Below, in pieces: positions 51,321 through 59,721 of a stretch of DNA of 64,000 nt. Positions within the stretch are counted from its first letter, which is position 1. Each line of letters starts with the position of its first letter. The notes below the pieces were generated by a model. The model worked only from the letters and a program-made list of their open reading frames with translations, did no database searches and was not told where the DNA came from. This stretch comes from Lederbergia wuyishanensis (GTDB lineage Bacteria > Bacillota > Bacilli > Bacillales > Bacillaceae_C): NCBI RefSeq assembly GCF_022900255.1, contig NZ_JALIRM010000009.1, positions 1-64,000 of the forward strand, in the 5' to 3' direction. The translations under genes were made by a program, and so were the position numbers.

Positions 51321-51542
51321 ATGGAAAATAAGACGATTATTGAATTAGGTGATTTGCAAATACGGTCAATGGATAGAGGCTCTTTCGTTAATATGAGCAG
51401 GGCAATTCAGCATGGCAACTTTGTTTTCAATCATCGTAGTGAGGGATTTGGTGAGCAAAGTGGTGATGGCATCCTAAAGCATTTTACTGTTTCAGTCGTA
51501 GAGGATTCCGATTTTATTGATTCCCTTATTTGGAGGATATAA
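51321..51542 (+). CDS. GerPA/GerPF-like small spore germination protein, copy 1
   Basis: 73 residues. LGDLQIRSMDRGSFVNMSRAIQHGNFVFNHRSEGFGEQSGDGIL follows the broad pattern of GerPA/GerPF-family peptides: I.I..MDRGSF..., G.G..(N)G, then V.....DSD. The last part lacks the usual ND.D..D motif. GerP proteins ease germinant passage through the spore coat. AAGGAG precedes ATG at good spacing. Similarity to the gene at 51759 (IKINAMDRNASLNF, GFGEENGDF) is clear. Family call moderate. Confidence 0.5.
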   Translation: MENKTIIELGDLQIRSMDRGSFVNMSRAIQHGNFVFNHRSEGFGEQSGDGILKHFTVSVVEDSDFIDSLIWRI

Positions 51543-51758
51543 CACTCTATAAAATCTGAAGCATTTCGTGTTGGATATATCCTCATTCAAGTTACAAACA
51601 GGAGTCCTCCCTGAATTTTAGTTCAAATTACCTTTTTATTAATACAGTGATGCAATCATTACACTGATACATTCCCGAAGCATTGGAATTCTTTTGGTTT
51701 TATCTCATAAAAAATAAGACTTTGTAATATAATCACTAAAAGAGGAAGGGAGGATGAA

Positions 51759-51992
51759 ATGGTATTTGGACCTGTAGTTATAAACGTGTTGGGTTTTAAA
51801 ATAAATGCCATGGATCGAAATGCCTCACTAAACTTTGCAGCTTCTCCGCGTATAGATACCTTCTTAACGAATAAACAAAATTACGGTTTTGGGGAAGAAA
51901 ACGGGGATTTTGTCATCAATAATGTACCTCTCAATCTTGTCAATGATATGGATGTCAATGACAATAATGCACAGAAGACAAGTATAGTCTAG
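51759..51992 (+). CDS. GerPA/GerPF-like small spore germination protein, copy 2
   Basis: 77 residues beginning MVFGPVVINVLGFKINAMDR and continuing NASLNFAASPRIDTFLTNKQNYGFGEENGDFVINNVPLNLVNDMDVNDNNAQ. The I.I..MD start, G.GE.NGDFVI.N centre and NDMDVNDN tail compare well with GerPF's NTG.F..N...N..DND..DQ. Site GGGAGG precedes ATG. It is a paralogue of the 51321 gene, 216 bp downstream, and each may be a separate unit. The assignment is by pattern only. Confidence 0.55.
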   Translation: MVFGPVVINVLGFKINAMDRNASLNFAASPRIDTFLTNKQNYGFGEENGDFVINNVPLNLVNDMDVNDNNAQKTSIV

Positions 51993-52036
51993 ATTTACCA
52001 TTCGCTCACGAACGTGGTGAAAGCGAATGGTAAAAA
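51993..52036 (+). terminator. terminator after GerP-like gene 2
   Basis: TTTACCATTCGCT pairs with AGCGAATGGTAAA around CACGAACGTGGTGAA, followed by AAAT. Confidence 0.7.
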
Positions 52037-52419
52037 TAGGCCATGAACATATCAAGAGAAATTACCAAACCTATGTAGAACTTTTATACACAGGTCAGGC
52101 TATCGATGGCTAGTATGCTACCCTTAGAAAAACAGATTATTTTTTTATCATCTGTCTATCTAAGGTGAAGCATATCTATGTCCGGATAGTCTCTTTTTTT
52201 TGTTGCGATAGCAATAAAATCCGTATTAACAAGGGTTTGGACGATACGTGCACGGTACGTACCACGATACGTGGACAAAAAGAAAAAGAAAAAGAAAAAG
52301 AAAAAGAATAACTACCACTACATGGTCGTCGTGGTTAGTGATTAATTTAAGAATTTTTATACAGGGTGTCCTTTTTTACGTCTGCCTCCTATATAGAAGG
52401 TGAAAGTGAGGTGAGGCAA
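52037..52419. other. intergenic stretch with AAAAAG simple repeat and a hairpin
   Basis: An (AAAAAG)5 run lies at 52275-52307. Before it is GGTACGTACC, and after it ACTACCAC...GTGGTTAGT forms a hairpin. No gene was recognised. The upstream promoter of the DUF1659 trio should be in here. Confidence 0.5.
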
Positions 52420-52638
52420 ATGGCACAGGGGATTTTGAAGTCAAGCAGTTTAAAAGTTGTTTTTGATTACGGAGTTGACGAGCATAACAAGCCAATCTTC
52501 AAAACAAAGACGTTAAATCGCATTCGTCGAAACTCTACAGCAGATGAGCTTTACAGCGCTGCTACAGCAATTGGCTCCTTATCGAAAGAACCAATTTGGG
52601 CAATTGAAAGAAATGATAGTTACGAGATTGGTGAGTAA
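52420..52638 (+). CDS. DUF1659 family protein
   Basis: 72 residues. SLKVVFDYGVDEHNKPIFKTKTLNRIRRNSTADELYSAATAIGSLSKEPIWAIERNDSYEI is the DUF1659 pattern (YvlD/YorC-like small proteins of Bacilli). The function is unknown. ATG 52420 is used because GAGGTGAGG sits just upstream; earlier starts have poor context. First gene of a trio with DUF2922 and YvrJ. Confidence 0.8.
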   Translation: MAQGILKSSSLKVVFDYGVDEHNKPIFKTKTLNRIRRNSTADELYSAATAIGSLSKEPIWAIERNDSYEIGE

Positions 52639-52671
52639 AAGCGAAATTAGTAGAAAGTGAGGTGAGAAGGA

Positions 52672-52896
52672 ATGAAGGTATTAGAGCTTAACTTTTTATC
52701 AGCAGAGGGAAAAACTTCGAAATTGACCGTTGATCAGCCGCTTGAGCCAGTAAATCCTGCACAAGTAAAAGAGGCAATGGAAAACATCATCGCTTCTAAC
52801 GTTTTCGTCGACACGGATGGCAATCCGTTTGTTGAGGCCAAGTCAGCACGACTCGTTGAAAGAAACGTTGAGGAAATCGACATAGATTTTGAATAA
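52672..52896 (+). CDS. DUF2922 family protein
   Basis: 74 residues. LELNFLSAEGKTSKLTVDQPLEPVNPAQVKEAMENIIASNVFVDTDGNPFVEAKSARLVERNVEEID matches DUF2922 (beta-strands, then LTVDQPKEPV, helix, DxxGNP). Always found near DUF1659 in Bacillaceae. Unknown function; possibly structural. Site GAGGTGAGAAGG. Confidence 0.85.
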   Translation: MKVLELNFLSAEGKTSKLTVDQPLEPVNPAQVKEAMENIIASNVFVDTDGNPFVEAKSARLVERNVEEIDIDFE

Positions 52897-52966
52897 TTAC
52901 AATAGGTTGACTCGAGTGTGGGTCAGCCTATCTTGTCTATAAATAAAGAAAGGAGTTGACCCAAAA

Positions 52967-53113
52967 GTGGAACAAATTCTCCCATTCCTAAGTGAGGTTG
53001 GTTTTCCGGCACTCGTAACCTTCTACTTACTGTACCGGATCGAAACAAAACTGGAAGCCGTCCTTCAAACCCTGCAAAGCCTTCCAGAGCAAATGCAGAA
53101 AATGAGGGAATGA
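52967..53113 (+). CDS. YvrJ family small membrane protein
   Basis: 48 residues from GTG 52967 behind AAAGGAG. It opens MEQILPFLSEVGFPALVTFY, then LLYRIETKLEAVLQTLQSLPEQMQKMRE. One membrane helix is followed by an amphipathic helix. YvrJ family members are often annotated as holin/BlyA-like. With DUF1659 and DUF2922 it makes a recurring Bacillaceae trio. No lysis gene lies next to it. Confidence 0.8.
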   Translation: MEQILPFLSEVGFPALVTFYLLYRIETKLEAVLQTLQSLPEQMQKMRE

Positions 53114-53374
53114 GTTATTGGGAAGGAACAGCCTGCCGTTTAGGGCAGGCGTTAAGTTCTTAATAACAGGGTCGAATTTGAAAGTGGAAATTTTTCAAGC
53201 TAGATAGATGTAAACATGGGTAATAGGCTTGCCTTTCCCCAAAATACCCATTTTTAAAAAAGTATTAAAAATACTAATTGTAAAATTTAATCTATACATT
53301 TTAGTTTTGTACGTAATGATACGGACTTTTAGATAGGATTATTCAAGTTCCCGTTAGCGGAATTCTCTCTATGA

Positions 53375-53779
53375 TTAACTCAAAATAAGTTCTTTGTCTA
53401 CAATTCCTCCACCGAAAGTGATTTGATATCCGTTAATATCCCGAATGGTAACCTCGCTCCAAAATTCATCATAATTAGGCCCTCTAACGATGGTAACCTT
53501 TTTATCTATGAACTCACTAGTTAGCAAATCTACGGCATTAGTATAACAGTACACATCAAAATATTGTTCCTGATAACTAGAGCTAATTGGTTTCACCTCA
53601 TCCTCATGTCTCGCTTCAACGAGAATGAGAGTCAATTTACCTCTCGAAACATGATGATGTGGTACTTTCTCACCAATCACTTCATGTTTGAAGCCTAATT
53701 CTGAATAAAACTGAATGGTTTGTTCCAAATTTTTGACTAGCAAGACGAAAGAAGATCCATTGATGTTGATTTCTGTCAT
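53375..53779 (-). CDS. VOC family protein
   Basis: 134 residues, single VOC fold: SFVLLVKNLEQTIQFYSELGFKHEVIGEK, then a basic centre and SEVTIRDINGYQITFGGGIVD. It resembles bleomycin-resistance/glyoxalase-like proteins, but His/Glu metal positions cannot be told without a model. ATG 53779 is preferred for TAGGAG upstream and family length over the earlier start. Confidence 0.8.
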   Translation of the reverse strand: MTEININGSSFVLLVKNLEQTIQFYSELGFKHEVIGEKVPHHHVSRGKLTLILVEARHEDEVKPISSSYQEQYFDVYCYTNAVDLLTSEFIDKKVTIVRGPNYDEFWSEVTIRDINGYQITFGGGIVDKELILS

Positions 53780-54020
53780 TAAGCACACTCCTAATAGAAT
53801 ATTTTCATTCATGTTATATTCGCTAATAATTAACCGTTTCCTTCTTTTTTACATTACTCAACACAACTTTCCGATAGGTGAACAAAGCTGCTAATCATCC
53901 TTGTAGTAGCCTCATGAACAGTTAATAAAGCGTCAGAACATAATCAAAAAGGAGTCGCTGATTGGCGTACTCCTTCTTGAATCTAAAACCGTTAGATTCT
54001 AATCGGTATTCTCAGAACGC

Positions 54021-54431
54021 TTATACGGAATCCTGCCAGACATGAAACTTATTACCATCTGGATCTTTAAACCAAAATTTTAAACCACATCCGCCAAAAT
54101 CTTCAATAGGTTCAACGCAAATTCCACTCATAGTTAAGGATCGATGCAATGTGGAAATATCTTCTGTTTCAAAAGTGAATGGGGATATCACGCTCCCGTC
54201 TCCTCCTACGAAATTCGATGTTTGGCCAGGAGACCTAGAAAGGAACATCCACATTCCATTACCAAGTAACATAACATCTCCTCCAGGACTCACCCTGTTT
54301 AAACCTAAGTGTTTTTCATACCAATCCGCTGCTTCTTTGGGATCAGCAACTGGGATGTAAATACAATTGACTGCTTTTAATAATGGTTGCATAACAATTT
54401 TCTCTTCTACTGCTTCATCCTTTTCACTCAT
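54021..54431 (-). CDS. VOC family protein (second)
   Basis: 136 residues. CIYIPVADPKEAADWYEKHLGLNRV, FTFETEDISTLHRSLTMSGICVEPIEDFGGCGLKFWFKDPDGNKFHVWQDSV. Paralogue of the next gene (shared CIYVPV/DPDGN motifs). ATG 54431 has GGAGA 8 nt upstream. With 54507 it forms a two-gene operon separated by 75 nt. Confidence 0.85.
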   Translation of the reverse strand: MSEKDEAVEEKIVMQPLLKAVNCIYIPVADPKEAADWYEKHLGLNRVSPGGDVMLLGNGMWMFLSRSPGQTSNFVGGDGSVISPFTFETEDISTLHRSLTMSGICVEPIEDFGGCGLKFWFKDPDGNKFHVWQDSV

Positions 54432-54506
54432 AACGCTTTTCTCCATTTCTTTTGGAATAGCTTCTCATTTTCATTCACTTTCTTCTTTTTATTCATGCTT
54501 AAACAA

Positions 54507-54968
54507 TTAAGGTTGCCAAATTTCCCACATGTTCCCATCAGGGTCAGCGAATGTTATATTTGGACCGCAAGTCACCCGTTCGCCAATAATGTTCACTCCA
54601 TTTTCCTTAAAACGTTCGAACAGTTCTTGGATATGCGGGGTAATGAAACAGCCAACCGCATGCCGTTTACCCCCGTCCAGTGTCCACGAAAAACCTAACC
54701 GCCCGCCTTCTTCCGCCGACTCGTGAAGGAACAAAGCAGGTATCGTACACGTAGCTGGGTCTGAAGTGTTTCCGTCTGCTTCGAAAAACCTCATGATGGC
54801 CATTTTCATTCCAGGTTCAACTTCATGGTTGTCCGCAGGTTGGCACCCTAAATTTTTCTGATACCATTTTACTGACTCATAGACGTCGCTGACTGGAACA
54901 TAAATACAAGTCATTCCTGTAATATCTCGTAATCTTTTTTCTACTTTGGTTTCTTCATTTGTTTGCAT
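54507..54968 (-). CDS. VOC family protein (third)
   Basis: 153 residues. TCIYVPVSDVYESVKWYQKNLGCQPADNHEVEPGMKMAIMRFFEADG, then RHAVGCFITPHIQELFERFKENGVNIIGERVTCGPNITFADPDGNMWEIWQP. Glu at the end (WEIWQP) and His near RHAVG could be metal ligands. Probably cytosolic and of unknown substrate. GGAGAGGAG before ATG. Upstream gene of the pair. Confidence 0.85.
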   Translation of the reverse strand: MQTNEETKVEKRLRDITGMTCIYVPVSDVYESVKWYQKNLGCQPADNHEVEPGMKMAIMRFFEADGNTSDPATCTIPALFLHESAEEGGRLGFSWTLDGGKRHAVGCFITPHIQELFERFKENGVNIIGERVTCGPNITFADPDGNMWEIWQP

Positions 54969-55377
54969 ACTCCATCTCCTCTCCGTAATGTGGTAAATAA
55001 TCTATAATTATCTTCTGTTTATAAAAAACGTTTTCCTGCTATTTTTTTTAAAAAAAGAGGATTTTGCGAATATATTTAAGTATATTTTTTTACAATCTAA
55101 AATAACGTGTGGTAGGGTTTTAATGAAGGTACACAAGAAGTCACCTAAAAGTGAATTCGGTGTACCTTTTCTTATGGAAACTGTGACTAATATCCTTATG
55201 CAAACCAGCAATCTTAGTTACAAATACCTAAAATGAAAATTAATAAAGGTAATTAAATTAGAATAATGGAATCTAAATATAACAGTTTTTGTAAGAGGGT
55301 GGTGCTTATAACTTAAAGCTATCGAGAAGATACAAAATTTAAATGAAATAATTGAGAGAGGGGTTGGAGTTTGAAAA
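54969..55377. other. intergenic stretch with a two-stem hairpin
   Basis: AAGGTACAC (55126-55134) pairs with GTGTACCTT (55160-55168), enclosing TCAC-CTAAAA-GTGA; a T run follows, so it may terminate a transcript from the left. No gene was recognised. The GH43 promoter must lie within the right half. Confidence 0.5.
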
Positions 55378-57285
55378 ATGCGGAATAAAAAAGTGAAGTT
55401 TCTTGGGATTGCTACAATCGTGTTGTTATTTTCACTTTTACTTACATCTTCATTTAGCGCTGAAAACATTACGGGGACGAATCCCTTGGATGTATCTTCC
55501 GAGAGGATTAATTTAGGTAAGGTGAGTCAAATGAACGCTTATTCTAGGACAGTTAGCACTTCGGAATTTGCAAATCCTGTTAATATTGCAGGAGCAGATC
55601 CACACGTTATGCTACATTCAGATGGTTACTATTATTTTACTCGTACTTTAGGACATCGGCTTGATGTATGGAAGTCAAGGACGTTAACCGGAATTGACCT
55701 TGGCGAGCGTAAAACTGTATGGACAACTCCGCCACATTTAAGAGACATTTGGGCTCCAGAAATTCATTTTATTAATGGTAAATGGTATATCTACTATACA
55801 GCCAACACTGGTTGTGGAGATGCATGCCGCGGGATTTATGTTCTGGAGAATTCTTCTGCCGATCCCTTAGAAGGGGAATGGGTTGATAAAGGGAAAGTTA
55901 ATACGGAATACTCCGGACTTGATGGAACCGTATTTGAACATAATGGTCAAATGTATTTCGCTTACGCAGCATATGGAAACTGGTCTGGTCAACACGGCAG
56001 TGCTATTGCCATAGCCCAGATGTCTAATCCATGGACATTAAGTGGAGAAAATAATATTTTGACTTATCCAGAATATGAATGGGAAAAGAAAGGGATGCAC
56101 GTTAATGAAGGCGCTGTCATCCTAAAGCGAGATGATAAAATCTTCCTCATCTTTTCAGGAAGTGCCTGTTGGGAAGATGATTATGCTATCGGGATGTTAA
56201 CAACTTCAGTGAATAGTAATCTGTTAGATCCTGCTTCTTGGTCGAAGTCACCAGAGCCATTATTTAGTAAATCTATAGAAAACGGTGTATATGGTCCAGG
56301 GCATAATTCATTTGTTCAAACAAAAGATGGAACTGAAGAGTGGATTGTTTATCACGGAAACAGTGCACCTGGACAAGGATGTGGAGCGCGTCCAACAAGG
56401 ATGCAAAAAATCACTTGGAATGATGATGGCACACCAAACTTCGGTGTTCCAACGAATGGTCCTTTAGAAGTTCCATCTGCTGAATATAAAATTGAAGCGG
56501 AACACGGTACTCTTCATAAAGTAAAATTAAATAGTAGAAAAGGTGCTTCCAATCAAACAGTAACCCTTAATAATGTGAATAGCTCCTTGCTCATCGAGGA
56601 TATAAATGTTCCAGAGGCAGGAACGTATACGATGACAGTTACGTATTCCAATTATGCAGGGGCAGATGCGACAAACTACGTATCTGTTAATGGAAAATCT
56701 CAGTCTATTTTAACTTATCCAACTACTGGCAAGAATAATTTCAGTACAGTTACAATGGAAGTTGATCTTAAAAAGGGATATAACAATACCATACAATTTA
56801 TGAAAGATAAACATTTGGTTGAAATTGATTATATTGAGATCTCCGGCGAAGTCAGCTTCTCAATTGAAGCTGATGCAACTTATAAACTAGTGAATCCTAA
56901 TGGAAATAAAGCATTACATGTCGATGATAGAAATAATGTGTTAGCATGGGATGACTCGAATGGAGGAGCTTCTCAAACTTGGCAAATGGTTGAGTTGGCA
57001 GATGGAAGTTATAAAGTTATCCATCCCGCCAATGGTAAAGTGCTTTCGTTAGATGGCAACCCTGCGGAGGCATGGGTAAATGTGAATGTTCAAGATTGGA
57101 ATGGTACTGATATACAAAAATGGAGATTAGCCCATGTAGGTAATGGATACTACAAATTACTCAATGTCGCAAGCGGAAAGGCACTAGATGTGGGTGGGGC
57201 GAGTATTGAAAATGAGAATGTAGGAACCTGGGAGGACCTCCCAGGTGGAATTGCACAAATGTGGTTATTTTACAAACTAGATTGA
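55378..57285 (+). CDS. secreted GH43 glycosidase with CBM6/35-like and ricin-B domains
   Basis: 635 residues. Signal peptide residues 1-28 (cut after SFSA). GH43 five-blade domain ~65-370 with Asp74 (GADPHV, base), Asp182 (GLDGTVF, pKa modulator) and Glu244 (HVNEGAV, acid). Residues ~375-490 form a CBM6/35-like sandwich (YKIEAEHGTLHKV ... VEIDYIEIS). Residues ~495-635 form a ricin-type beta-trefoil with QTWQM/QKWRL/QMWLF repeats. It should release arabinose or xylose from plant arabinan/xylan outside the cell. Stands alone, far from sugar-uptake genes, though a sugar isomerase-type gene begins at 63162. Confidence 0.92.
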   Translation: MRNKKVKFLGIATIVLLFSLLLTSSFSAENITGTNPLDVSSERINLGKVSQMNAYSRTVSTSEFANPVNIAGADPHVMLHSDGYYYFTRTLGHRLDVWKSRTLTGIDLGERKTVWTTPPHLRDIWAPEIHFINGKWYIYYTANTGCGDACRGIYVLENSSADPLEGEWVDKGKVNTEYSGLDGTVFEHNGQMYFAYAAYGNWSGQHGSAIAIAQMSNPWTLSGENNILTYPEYEWEKKGMHVNEGAVILKRDDKIFLIFSGSACWEDDYAIGMLTTSVNSNLLDPASWSKSPEPLFSKSIENGVYGPGHNSFVQTKDGTEEWIVYHGNSAPGQGCGARPTRMQKITWNDDGTPNFGVPTNGPLEVPSAEYKIEAEHGTLHKVKLNSRKGASNQTVTLNNVNSSLLIEDINVPEAGTYTMTVTYSNYAGADATNYVSVNGKSQSILTYPTTGKNNFSTVTMEVDLKKGYNNTIQFMKDKHLVEIDYIEISGEVSFSIEADATYKLVNPNGNKALHVDDRNNVLAWDDSNGGASQTWQMVELADGSYKVIHPANGKVLSLDGNPAEAWVNVNVQDWNGTDIQKWRLAHVGNGYYKLLNVASGKALDVGGASIENENVGTWEDLPGGIAQMWLFYKLD

Positions 57286-57357
57286 TTATGAGACTAAAGA
57301 AAATGGTTGCTCTGGAATAATTAGAGAAAAAATTATGTAAATAAAAAAAGAAAGATT

Positions 57358-57396
57358 GGAAAAGGCTGTCTAAAAAAGTGGGGCAGCCTTTTGTGT
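57358..57396 (+). terminator. terminator after the GH43 gene
   Basis: AAAGGCTG and CAGCCTTTT arms around a 15-nt loop. Confidence 0.75.
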
Positions 57397-57435
57397 AGAT
57401 ATGAGATGAATATTTATTTTTTTTAAAAAATCAGC

Positions 57436-57462
57436 TGTCACAAAATCCTTTCCTTAATCGTT
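57436..57462 (+). promoter_or_regulatory. ECF41-type promoter
   Basis: TGTCACA (57436-57442), 16-bp spacer, CGTT (57459-57462). The ECF41 consensus is TGTCACA-N16-CGTC. The site precedes the oxidoreductase/sigma pair, giving autoregulation. Confidence 0.8.
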
Positions 57463-57497
57463 TTGATTACAGAACGATAATCAGGAGGGATTTTTTT

Positions 57498-58796
57498 ATG
57501 TTTAAATATGATGTTGCTGTTGTTGGTGGGGGATTAGCAGGGCTTACTGCAGCAAATTTTTTAGCAAGGGAAGGAAAAAAGGTTATTGTTTTGGAAAAAT
57601 CCAATCGTCTTGGTGGAAGGGCGATGACGAACAATAAAAATGGCGTTCTTATGAATTTAGGACCGCATGGACTCTATATCTCAGGAGATGCGATGACGAT
57701 TTTAACTGAACTTGGATTAACCATTCCGGGTGGAAATGCTTCAAAATCCGTAGAAATTCATGGCATTCTCAATCATTCAGTTCAAGTCATTCCAACAGAT
57801 TTTACATCGATCATGTCATCCTCTCTTTTATCATGGAAATCTAAGTTTGTGTTTGGGAAATTAATGTTAAAGTTAATGAAATTAAATGTTAATTCTATTT
57901 CGGAAGTTAGCCTAAAGGAGTGGGCTGATGCGGAAATAAGCGATCCGATGGTAAGGCATATATTTTATTCGATTTGCCGATTGACGACGTATACAAATTC
58001 ACCGACCTTACAGCTTGCAAAGCCAGTTTTAAATCAAGTACAGCGTTCTTTAAAAGGCGGGGTTTTATATGTGGATGGAGGCTGGGAAACGATTATCCAA
58101 AAACTTAAACAACAGGCAGTAGCGTCTGGAGTTGAAATATTTTCAAATAAAAATGTCACAAACATTGAACATCATGAGGACTATCAAAGCATACTATGTT
58201 CGGATGGGACGGTCCTTGACGTAGCTGATTGTATCGTTGCAGCTCCACCAAAAGAAGCTATGAAAATGATTAAGGGAGCGGAACAAACCACTCTACATCA
58301 ATGGAATGAAAATACAATTCCTGTTACAGCAAGCTGTATCGATTTAGGGTTAAAAAAGTTACCTAACCCACAACACCAATTTGCTATCGGTCTTGATCAA
58401 TCGTTATTTTTCACAAATCAATCGCGAGCAGCAAAGCTAAGTGAGGACGGGACATTAGTTGTAAGTTTAGTAAAATACCATAACCCGATAGAAGAAATTA
58501 ACTTACATGCTGATAAGCAACAATTGGAATCAGTGATGGATTTGCTTCATCCAGGATGGAGACAAGAAGTGGTTGTGCAACAATTCTTACCCAAGTTAAC
58601 GGTATTTCATGATTTCCCACATGTGAATCGAAAAGGGAATCCAGGTCCGATTATTCCAGAAATGAGCGGAATCTATATTGCAGGAGATTGGGCGGGTCAT
58701 GAAGAAGTATTAGCTGATGCCGCAGTTGCAAGCGGTAAGCGTGCAGCGCTAGAAATTTTAAAAGCAAACGAAATGATATTCGTAAAGGAAGGTTAA
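57498..58796 (+). CDS. FAD-dependent amine-oxidase/phytoene-desaturase-like oxidoreductase
   Basis: 432 residues. DVAVVGGGLAGLTAANFLAREGKKVIVLEKSNRLGGRAMT is the FAD Rossmann motif and GIYIAGDWAGHEEVLADAAVASGKRAALEI the C-terminal FAD motif. The middle carries a substrate domain. It could be an amine oxidase, protoporphyrinogen-type or phytoene dehydrogenase-like enzyme. Six bases from the ECF41 sigma gene; ECF41 sigmas are typically beside one oxidoreductase, decarboxylase or epimerase target. Site AGGAGGG. Confidence 0.9.
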   Translation: MFKYDVAVVGGGLAGLTAANFLAREGKKVIVLEKSNRLGGRAMTNNKNGVLMNLGPHGLYISGDAMTILTELGLTIPGGNASKSVEIHGILNHSVQVIPTDFTSIMSSSLLSWKSKFVFGKLMLKLMKLNVNSISEVSLKEWADAEISDPMVRHIFYSICRLTTYTNSPTLQLAKPVLNQVQRSLKGGVLYVDGGWETIIQKLKQQAVASGVEIFSNKNVTNIEHHEDYQSILCSDGTVLDVADCIVAAPPKEAMKMIKGAEQTTLHQWNENTIPVTASCIDLGLKKLPNPQHQFAIGLDQSLFFTNQSRAAKLSEDGTLVVSLVKYHNPIEEINLHADKQQLESVMDLLHPGWRQEVVVQQFLPKLTVFHDFPHVNRKGNPGPIIPEMSGIYIAGDWAGHEEVLADAAVASGKRAALEILKANEMIFVKEG

Positions 58797-58801
58797 TCAT
58801 T

Positions 58802-59677
58802 TTGGAGACTGAACAATTGTATCAGATGTATAAACCTTTGTTATTTTCAATTGCTTATCGAATGATGGGAAGTGTTGTGGATACTGAAGATCTTGTGCAT
58901 GAGGCTTTCTTAACGTATAACCGTGTAAGCAGTAAAAAGGTTATTGAAAACCCAAAAGCTTATTTATGCAAAATCGTTATGAATAGCTCGATAGATAAAA
59001 TTCGTTCGGCTGCAAGCAGGCGTGAGGTTTATGTTGGAGAGTGGCTGCCGGAACCATTGGTAGATGAAGAAAATGACCCTTCTCATTCTTATTTGATGAA
59101 GGAATCGATTTCTACTGCCTATCTTTTATTGTTGCAACAGTTGTCTGAAGCTGAAAGAGGTGTCTTTCTGCTAAGGGAGGTTTTGCAGTACAGTTATGAT
59201 GAGATTGCAGATATTATGGAAAAATCGGCTGCGAACTGCAGACAGATTTTTCATAGAGCTAAACAAAGCATGGTGAATCGCCCAAAAGCTTCTGCGTTGA
59301 ATTTCCAATCGATGAAAAGCAGTGTGGAACAATTTACGAATGCCTTGCAACAAGGAAATGTCGATAAAATGCTAGAATTATTGAAAACAGACTCTGTATA
59401 TATATCTGATGGAGGAGGAAAAGTAAAAGCTGCGCTTAATCCAATCTATACATCAGAGCGAATTGCATTCTTGTTTACCAGTATAATGAAAAAGCTACCT
59501 GAAAACACGAGAATGGAATTCAAAGTTGTAAATGGATATCCAGGCGTCGTCATATCAATCAATGACTATGTCGCCTATGTGGTCTCGCTAGAATTCCTTG
59601 ATGATAAGATTTCCCGTATTTATATGGTGGCAAATCCGGAAAAGCTTGCACATTTACAAGTAAAAGATCGTCAATAA
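58802..59677 (+). CDS. ECF41-group RNA polymerase sigma factor with SnoaL-like C-domain
   Basis: 291 residues. Sigma2 (LLFSIAYRMMGSVVDTEDLVHEAFLTYNRV), sigma4 (LSEAERGVFLLREVLQYSYDEIADIMEKSAANCRQIFHRAKQSM), then a ~110-residue SnoaL/NTF2-like domain with the ECF41 motif DGGGKVKAAL and a late NGYPGVV. In ECF41 this fused domain replaces the anti-sigma factor. TTG start with AAGGAAGG. Its own promoter lies before the oxidoreductase. Confidence 0.92.
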   Translation: METEQLYQMYKPLLFSIAYRMMGSVVDTEDLVHEAFLTYNRVSSKKVIENPKAYLCKIVMNSSIDKIRSAASRREVYVGEWLPEPLVDEENDPSHSYLMKESISTAYLLLLQQLSEAERGVFLLREVLQYSYDEIADIMEKSAANCRQIFHRAKQSMVNRPKASALNFQSMKSSVEQFTNALQQGNVDKMLELLKTDSVYISDGGGKVKAALNPIYTSERIAFLFTSIMKKLPENTRMEFKVVNGYPGVVISINDYVAYVVSLEFLDDKISRIYMVANPEKLAHLQVKDRQ

Positions 59678-59721
59678 TTTTCACTCTTTGAACTCATACT
59701 ATTTTCAGAGGTGAAAATAAC

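Noticed and set aside
52275-52307. AAAAAG repeat as coding Lys-rich tail
   Set aside because: No frame with a start and RBS runs through it; it reads as a simple sequence repeat.
52420-53113. Prophage remnant (holin-like YvrJ)
   Set aside because: No capsid, tail, integrase, endolysin or attachment site nearby, and the trio is common in chromosomes of Bacillaceae.
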